Source of the DNA: Sphingopyxis macrogoltabida
GTDB taxonomy: Bacteria; Pseudomonadota; Alphaproteobacteria; Sphingomonadales; Sphingomonadaceae
Reading direction: 5' to 3'
Assembly (NCBI RefSeq): GCF_001314325.1
Contig: NZ_CP009429.1
Coordinates: 1,240,501-1,304,500 of the forward strand
Length of the DNA stretch: 64,000 bases
Numbering within the stretch: position 1 is the stretch's first letter; each line of letters starts with the position of its first letter. This document shows positions 58,038-64,000 of the stretch, one piece after another. Under the pieces are notes generated by a model. That model was not told the DNA's origin and did not search any database. It saw only the letters and a program-made list of their open reading frames with translations. The position numbers and the translations under genes were made by a program.

Positions 58038-58670
58038 TCAGGTGGAGCGGCGGCCTGTCAGTGCCTCAACCAGCGTTATCGCCCGTTGGACGGCGTCGCC
58101 TATAGTCAAATCGCCCGTATCGAGCAAGTCCGCATCGGCGGCACGCAGCAGCGGCGCATCGGCGCGCCCGGTATCGCGTGCGTCGCGCGCATGGATGTCG
58201 GCGAGCACGGCGTCGTAGGTCACGTTGACGCCGCGCTTCTGCATCTCGGCGAAGCGGCGCTGCGCGCGAACTTCGGGGCTTGCGGTGACGAACAGCTTGG
58301 CGTCGGCGTTCGGCGCGATGACGGTGCCGATATCGCGTCCGTCGAGCACCGCGCCGCCCGGCTGGTTCGCGAAATCGACCTGGCGCTGGAACAGCGCGGC
58401 GCGCACCGCCGGGTGCACCGATACCCGGCTGGCGAGGCCGCCGGTCGTTTCATAGCGCAGCGCCGGATCGCCCAGCAGGCTGTCTGGAAAATCGCAGGCG
58501 GCGAGCGCGTCGGCGGCATCGTCGGCGTCGCCATGATTGAGCTGCGTCTGATAGCCGACGGCGCGATAGAGCAATCCGGTGTCGAGCACGGGCACGCCGA
58601 AATGCTCGGCGAGCGCCTTGGCGATCGTGCCTTTTCCCGATGCAGTCGGGCCGTCGACGGCAATGATCAT
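58038..58670 (-). CDS. cmk: Cytidylate kinase
   Basis: 210 residues. P-loop VDGPTASGKGTIAKAL, then LDTGLLYRAVGY, the CMP-binding LASRVSVHPAVR, DGRDIGTVIAPNA and a RDARDTGRADAPL lid. Phosphorylates CMP and dCMP. ATG 58670 shares its A with the stop of the preceding gene (TGATG), so the two are coupled. Confidence 0.97.
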   Translation of the reverse strand: MIIAVDGPTASGKGTIAKALAEHFGVPVLDTGLLYRAVGYQTQLNHGDADDAADALAACDFPDSLLGDPALRYETTGGLASRVSVHPAVRAALFQRQVDFANQPGGAVLDGRDIGTVIAPNADAKLFVTASPEVRAQRRFAEMQKRGVNVTYDAVLADIHARDARDTGRADAPLLRAADADLLDTGDLTIGDAVQRAITLVEALTGRRST

Positions 58671-59197
58671 CAGTCGATCTGGAACGCGTCGATGCGCGCG
58701 CTCATCAGTCGGCTGTCCGGGCCGAACAACAATTTGAACCAGCCGCCATTGGCGAACGAGCCTTCGCACGAGGCGATGCCGTTGCCTTGCCCTGCCTTGC
58801 CGGGTTCGAGACAGTCGACCGGAATCTCGGGCAGGAAGGCGCGCACCTTCGCCAGTACCGCGCTGCGGGTGCGGGCGGGGCCGATCCCGAGCGCCGCAAT
58901 GTCGCGGGCGCCGAGCGCCTTCGCATCGACGATCTTGATCGCAAGGATGTCGCCGGCGAAGATATGGACGACGCCGTCGGGGTCTTCCCACTCGCAGGCG
59001 AGGCCGTCATCGTCGCAGGAATCGCCGTTGGTCAGCCGCCCGATCGCTTGCGGCGTGCTCGGCAGGTTGAGCGGGTAGCGCGAGAAGCTCGCGTCGGCGC
59101 GATCGAACGGGTCGGCAAGGCGCTCGTCGGCATGCGCGGAGCTCGCAAAAGCGCTGGCGAACAGCGCGAGGGTGAGGGCGGCGGGCATGATCTTCAT
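58670..59197 (-). CDS. Secreted hypothetical protein coupled to cmk
   Basis: 175 residues: signal peptide (MPAALTLALFASAFASSAHA), then a region with paired cysteines (DSCDDDGLACEWED, VDCLEPGKAG, GIASCEGSF), likely disulfides. Hydrophobic strand FANGGWFKLLFGPD. I recognise no family. Its stop overlaps the cmk start, so it is expressed with cmk. Confidence 0.7.
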   Translation of the reverse strand: MKIMPAALTLALFASAFASSAHADERLADPFDRADASFSRYPLNLPSTPQAIGRLTNGDSCDDDGLACEWEDPDGVVHIFAGDILAIKIVDAKALGARDIAALGIGPARTRSAVLAKVRAFLPEIPVDCLEPGKAGQGNGIASCEGSFANGGWFKLLFGPDSRLMSARIDAFQID

Positions 59198-59300
59198 CGC
59201 ATCGGGTTCCTTGGTTGTTGCATCCGGCCGCAGCTTGCCTCGTCATGGTGACAGCGTCGATGACATTGATCACACACGAGATTTTGTACCGAGCCGGCGC

Positions 59301-60710
<1,410 letters not shown>

Positions 60711-60769
60711 TCAGCTGGCGTCGCTTTTCCGATATTTATATCCAGTTTCCAGAAGGTTATGAGGCGTTT

Positions 60770-61093
60770 ATGGTGAAGGCTGAATGGGGCACGAAGCGTA
60801 GCTGCCCGAAATGCGCCACGCGATTCTATGATTTGACCAAGGATGATCCGGTAAGCTGCATCAACTGCGGCTATGCTTGGATCCCGGAATCGGTCCTGAA
60901 GTCGAAGCAGCCGATGCCGTTCGAAGAAGTCGAAAAGCCCGGCAAGGTCGTCAAGGAAGAAGGCGTCGATGAGGATCTGGATCTGGACGTCGATGTCGAC
61001 GAGGACAGCGATTCGCCGGACAATGACGTCGACCTTGGCGGCGACGACGATCTGGGCGTTGCCACGGCTGACGACGACGACGACGAAAGCTGA
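60770..61093 (+). CDS. TIGR02300 family (FYDLN acid) protein
   Basis: 107 residues. Starts VKAEWGTKRSCPKCATRFYDL with a zinc-ribbon-like CPKC and CINCG, then a strongly acidic tail (DEDLDLDVDVDED, DDDDDES). Found in alphaproteobacteria opposite aroA, as here. Function unknown. GAGG lies five bases ahead of ATG 60770. Confidence 0.93.
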   Translation: MVKAEWGTKRSCPKCATRFYDLTKDDPVSCINCGYAWIPESVLKSKQPMPFEEVEKPGKVVKEEGVDEDLDLDVDVDEDSDSPDNDVDLGGDDDLGVATADDDDDES

Positions 61094-61104
61094 TTTTTTG
61101 GTGA

Positions 61105-61140
61105 GGGGCCAAAAAAGCATCGCAGGATGCATTTGGCCCC
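61105..61140 (+). terminator. Terminator hairpin after TIGR02300 gene
   Basis: GGGGCCAAA pairs with TTTGGCCCC, with an inner GCATC/GATGC stem. It lies 12 bases past the stop and is preceded by a six-T run in the same strand. Probably ends this transcript before tRNA-Ala. Confidence 0.75.
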
Positions 61141-61212
61141 TTGCATAACGGACGTGCGCTGGTAAAGGCGGCGTCCCGGTCGCACCACCCAGGGCGACCC
61201 GCAAAATGGCAC

Positions 61213-61288
<76 letters not shown>

Positions 61289-61436
61289 TTTTTGGATATC
61301 GGCGCCGGAGCGCCGTTTCTCCCATAATTATCCGGCCTTTGCCTCGCTGGCCCGCCGCCCGGCATTTCCCTCTTGCGCAACGCGTGCGCACTGCCCACAT
61401 TCCTTCTATCGTCAACAAGCGAAAGGAGGTGGTCGA

Positions 61437-61511
61437 ATGTCTCATTGTCCGATGCCCGGTGCGGCAGGAAATACGAGCATGGCCTTCCTTGCGGGGGCCC
61501 GGCTGAACTAA
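61437..61511 (+). CDS. 24-codon small ORF with strong ribosome site
   Basis: Starts SHCPMPGAAGNTSMAFLAG. AAAGGAGGTG (61422-61431) ahead of it matches the 16S 3' end perfectly over ten bases, with seven bases from AGGAGG to ATG. A hairpin terminator follows at 61537. A designed translation unit, but I know of no family. It could be a leader peptide or a small regulatory RNA with an ORF. Confidence 0.5.
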   Translation: MSHCPMPGAAGNTSMAFLAGARLN

Positions 61512-61536
61512 GCTGACCGCGTCAGGCAAGACAATG

Positions 61537-61564
61537 GAAGGGTCGTCCGCAAGGGCGGCCCTTC
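61537..61564 (+). terminator. Hairpin with GCAA tetraloop after small ORF
   Basis: GAAGGGTCGTCC and GGGCGGCCCTTC pair (two wobbles) around GCAA, 25 bases after the small ORF. Stops the short transcript before the next gene. Confidence 0.6.
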
Positions 61565-61724
61565 ATGTCTTCATGGTCTCAAAGCGTCATGCATTGGCTT
61601 TCGACGTGTCATCCAACTTCGCCCCTGCAGAAAAATTTGCGAATGGTTCCGGTTCCGATCGGATCGAATTGGCGGTTTCGTGCGTTATCTCCGTTCTGAG
61701 GACCAATTGTGACGGAGATACAGA

Positions 61725-61958
61725 ATGGCCTTGCTAAAGAAAGCTGCGATTTCGGCCGCAGTCCTGTCGGTGATTGCGGCGCCGATCGCGGCGGCAGCCG
61801 CGCCCGCGTTCGACGGCGCGCGCGCCACTTCGGCGAGTAAAGGAAAGAATAATCTCGACAGTGAATGGAGTGCGGCGCTCGGGGTGCTGGGCTTGATCGC
61901 GGGCGTGGTTGCCATCGCTATTGTTGCCGACAATAACGACGATCCCGTCAGCCCGTAA
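61725..61958 (+). CDS. Small membrane/secreted hypothetical protein
   Basis: 77 residues: a signal-type helix (AISAAVLSVIAAPIAAAAA), then a second hydrophobic helix (WSAALGVLGLIAGVVAIAIVA) and an acidic tail DNNDDPVSP. No family recognised. The two hydrophobic helices suggest a small inner-membrane protein. Confidence 0.65.
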   Translation: MALLKKAAISAAVLSVIAAPIAAAAAPAFDGARATSASKGKNNLDSEWSAALGVLGLIAGVVAIAIVADNNDDPVSP

Positions 61959-61992
61959 TCACCTTCACGGGATGCAAACGGGGCGGCGCGGT

Positions 61993-62439
61993 TTACTGCG
62001 CCGCCTCTTCTGTTTCGAACAGCGGCTCGAGCTTGATGGGATCCGCCAGCGAAATCCGGTCGAGGATCGACGCCGTGTCATCTCGCACCCTCAGCATCAG
62101 GCTCCGCAGGCGGCATTCCGCCTCCGGCAGACAATTCTTGCAATGTTCGTGCGCATTGCGCGCGGCACAGGGAACAAGCGCGAGCGATCCGCGGGTGAGC
62201 CGCACGAGGTCGCCGTAGCTGATATCGATCGGCGGCAAGGCGAGCTGATAGCCGCCGTCGCGGCCGCGCTGCGAAATGAGCAGCCCTTCGCGCGCCATTT
62301 CCGACAGGATCACCGTCAGGAATTTCGGCGGAATATTCTGCGCTTCCGCAATATCCGCAAGCTGGACCTGCCCCTTGCCCCAATGGTCGGCAAGATGCTG
62401 AAAGGCACGGATCGTATAGCGGGTCTTCTGCGACAGCAT
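61993..62439 (-). CDS. Rrf2-family transcriptional regulator with iron-sulfur cysteines
   Basis: 148 residues. The winged helix LADIAEAQNIPPKFLTVILSEM follows SQKTRYTIRAFQHLA. Three cysteines (CAARNAHEHCKNC, plus AECRLR) sit where IscR and RirA bind an iron-sulfur cluster. A regulator of iron-sulfur or redox genes is likely. Divergent from the next secreted protein gene. Confidence 0.92.
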   Translation of the reverse strand: MLSQKTRYTIRAFQHLADHWGKGQVQLADIAEAQNIPPKFLTVILSEMAREGLLISQRGRDGGYQLALPPIDISYGDLVRLTRGSLALVPCAARNAHEHCKNCLPEAECRLRSLMLRVRDDTASILDRISLADPIKLEPLFETEEAAQ

Positions 62440-62588
62440 GACCGTGGTACTGTGACATATTCAGCTTTAATTCAACCTGTCTGGATGAGATTTCGGCAAG
62501 AGTTGATGAAAATCACAGCGGGTGGCATCAGGGCGGAATAAGAGGGCCGCCTGTCGCCCGATCAGGGCAGCGATTTGGGGTGAAGCGG

Positions 62589-63149
62589 ATGACACGCAAA
62601 ATATTGGCAGTTCCGGCAGTTCTGGCAGCATGCATGCTCGCGGTCGCACCCGCACAGGCACAGTTCGGCGGATTGCTTCGCAAGGTGACGACGCCGGCGC
62701 CGAAGCCGAGCGAAGACGATAATGGCGGCTGCCCCAAGGGCAAGAAGGGCAGCGGCATCGGCCGGAATATCCTCGGCAATGTCCTGAACGATGCCGTCGG
62801 CGACGTCGCAAGCAAGGCCGGCGTCTACAGCTATGTGCCGATCGCCGAAGTCAGCGGCACGCTCACCGATGCGATCGCCTGCCGGCTCGATCCCGGCGAG
62901 CAGGTGCAGGCCGCCGCAGCGACCGAGGAAGTGACTCGCGGCGAAAAGGTCGGTGCCACCGCGAGCTGGACGAGCGAAACCCGCCCCGAAGTCAGCGGTT
63001 CGTCGACCGTGGCGTCGATCAACACCGAAAGCGGCGGGCGCAAATGCATGAACGTCAACGACTTCATCATCGTCGATGGGGAGGAGACACAGGTCTCGAA
63101 GCGCATGTGCAAGGGGCCGGGTGATACGCGCTATGTCCTTGCGGCCTAG
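62589..63149 (+). CDS. Secreted hypothetical protein
   Basis: 186 residues: signal peptide (ILAVPAVLAACMLAVAPAQA), a GIGRNILGNVLNDAVGDVASK helix, a region of glycine and acid residues, and the C-terminal CMNVNDFIIVDGEE with MCKGPGDTRYVL, a segment shared by surface-antigen-like lipoprotein families. ATG 62589 is preferred over GTG 62580 (GGGGTG six bases ahead). Its TAG stop is the first three bases of the 271-bp inverted-repeat element. Confidence 0.7.
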   Translation: MTRKILAVPAVLAACMLAVAPAQAQFGGLLRKVTTPAPKPSEDDNGGCPKGKKGSGIGRNILGNVLNDAVGDVASKAGVYSYVPIAEVSGTLTDAIACRLDPGEQVQAAAATEEVTRGEKVGATASWTSETRPEVSGSSTVASINTESGGRKCMNVNDFIIVDGEETQVSKRMCKGPGDTRYVLAA

Positions 63150-63417
63150 AGCGCGATGTCATGATATTCACCCACCGCGATTGCCGCCGGAAGTTTGCCG
63201 GCAAGAAGCGTCTCGCAGGCCGGGCCGGTGGCCCGGTCCAGGGGCGCGACGCCGTCCGGCGGGCTTCCGGCGGCAACCCCTGCGGGGCGGGCCGATTTTG
63301 GCCGATTGCCACGTTGCTCGTCGGGCACGATGTCCCGCATCGTGCCGCTCCTCGCGCCTCGCACTCGGCCAAAATCGGCTCCGTCACGATGGGTGAATAT
63401 CATGACATCGCGCTCTA
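63147..63417. repeat. 271-bp element with perfect 28-bp inverted ends (MITE-like)
   Basis: The arm starting TAGAGCGCGATGTC (63147-63174) is the exact complement of that ending GACATCGCGCTCTA (63390-63417). A second, inner pair (GGCCGATTTTGGCCG near 63288 and CGGCCAAAATCGGC near 63366) gives more pairing. No open frame inside looks real. It overlaps both neighbouring genes: the left end supplies the stop of the upstream gene and the right end the start of the downstream gene. Probably a dispersed non-autonomous repeat. Confidence 0.8.
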
Positions 63418-64000
63418 AACTCTTCCGGCTGGCGCTGTCCGCCTTTGCGCTGGTCGGACTGACCGCCGCGACCGATATCGATCCCGCGAATCCCACCTGC
63501 CCGCTCAATCCGAACTGGTCGGCGAATCCGACCATGACGCTGAAGGTGGAAAAGCGCGGCCGCATGAAGGTGATGCTCGCCGAAGGGCGGATCGATTCCG
63601 GGCTCCCCGACCGGCTCTCCGCTGCGTTGAAGGCGAATCCCGACGTCGAGGAAATCTGGCTGCGTTCGCCGGGCGGCGATGCGCGCGCCGGAAATACGGC
63701 CGGCCGCATCATCCGCAGCAATCCGGGCATATTGACCCGGGTGCCGACCGGCTGGACCTGTTTCAGCGCATGCAATTTCGTGTTCATGGGCGGCTTGCCG
63801 CGGGTCATCGATCCCGGCGGCGTTTTCATGGTCCATATGTTCACCCGCACCGGCGACAGGTCGACGATCGACATGAGCGTCGCGATGGGAACCGACGCGA
63901 CGCGCGAACTGATCGGCGGCATCGAACAGGATTCGGCGCTGCTGGCGAGCGAGGATAATGATTTCCTGATCAAGATGGGGGTCTCGCGCAAGTTGCTGAC
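63402..64000 (+). CDS. ClpP-like (COG3904-type) secreted protein, 3' end outside window
   Basis: The frame is open from ATG 63402 to the window end (about 200 residues). Start SRSKLFRLALSAFALVGL is a signal sequence. ClpP/crotonase-like features are EEIWLRSPGGDARAGN, then GWTCFSACNFVFMGG with a possible nucleophile Ser, and VFMVHMFTRTGD. This fits the predicted periplasmic COG3904 proteins. The start codon lies inside the right arm of the inverted-repeat element. Confidence 0.8.
   Translation, partial: MTSRSKLFRLALSAFALVGLTAATDIDPANPTCPLNPNWSANPTMTLKVEKRGRMKVMLAEGRIDSGLPDRLSAALKANPDVEEIWLRSPGGDARAGNTAGRIIRSNPGILTRVPTGWTCFSACNFVFMGGLPRVIDPGGVFMVHMFTRTGDRSTIDMSVAMGTDATRELIGGIEQDSALLASEDNDFLIKMGVSRKLL

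Overview
The window looks like a chromosomal segment of a high-GC alphaproteobacterium of the Sphingomonadales, most like Sphingopyxis. This is inferred from the housekeeping block ihfB / rpsA / cmk / aroA / TIGR02300 gene near the right end, from the several TonB-dependent receptors, and from gene content. No rRNA is present to settle the genus. There are two parts: an accessory, mobile-element-rich metal and sulfur island (about 1-28,000) and a backbone-like part (about 28,200-64,000).

Accessory island. It opens with the 3' part of a TonB siderophore receptor and a DUF1440 membrane protein, then an IS5/IS427-type element. A CnrY/CnrX/CnrH-like signalling operon (anti-sigma, periplasmic metal sensor, ECF sigma factor) is followed by copA, copB, a DUF305 protein, a DUF411 protein, a DUF2231 membrane protein, a thioredoxin-reductase-like flavoprotein, copC, copD, a 903-residue dehydratase/membrane fusion, a cytochrome-FTR1 protein and a 16-cysteine four-helix copper-binding protein. 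Six near-identical promoter-like sites, (G/A)AGGGG(T/C)-N13-GCGTA(A/T)(A/T), stand before the sigma operon, copA, the DUF2231 gene, the flavoprotein, copC and the four-helix protein. They define a probable ECF-sigma copper regulon inside the window. Next come a putative HhH/PD-(D/E)XK nuclease gene split by a second IS427-type element (reading frame exactly restorable), remnants of an IS3 transposase and of a serine-recombinase unit, a CueO-like multicopper oxidase behind a 49-residue peptide, and a persulfide/thiosulfate operon: BigR/SqrR-type repressor, two YeeE/YedE halves, a frameshifted TauE/SafE exporter, an ETHE1-like dioxygenase, a rhodanese and an lgt copy.

Backbone-like part. At 28-37 kb an esterase and a class-C-beta-lactamase-like hydrolase are divergent from a TonB receptor, an XRE-cupin regulator, an FMN 2-hydroxy-acid oxidase and an M17 aminopeptidase. 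Together these look like an uptake and breakdown locus for an unknown peptide or depsipeptide. Then come a cation diffusion facilitator coupled to a small solute-binding lipoprotein, a three-gene glycan-type operon (HAD phosphatase, glycosyltransferase-like protein, FkbM methyltransferase), an OmpR-type two-component system, a prolyl-oligopeptidase, DUF4112, an orphan solute-binding lipoprotein, a GFA-family protein, an alpha/beta hydrolase and an unusual alanine-racemase-fold protein. An M19 dipeptidase gene is split by an IS256-family element with a 9-bp target duplication. After tRNA-Leu(UAA) come an ABC-2 exporter pair, ihfB, rpsA, cmk, aroA, the TIGR02300 gene, tRNA-Ala(GGC), a 24-codon ORF with an unusually long Shine-Dalgarno match, an Rrf2 regulator and two secreted proteins. 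Between the last two lies a 271-bp element with perfect 28-bp inverted ends.

All family names come from sequence motifs I recognise by eye; no database search was run.
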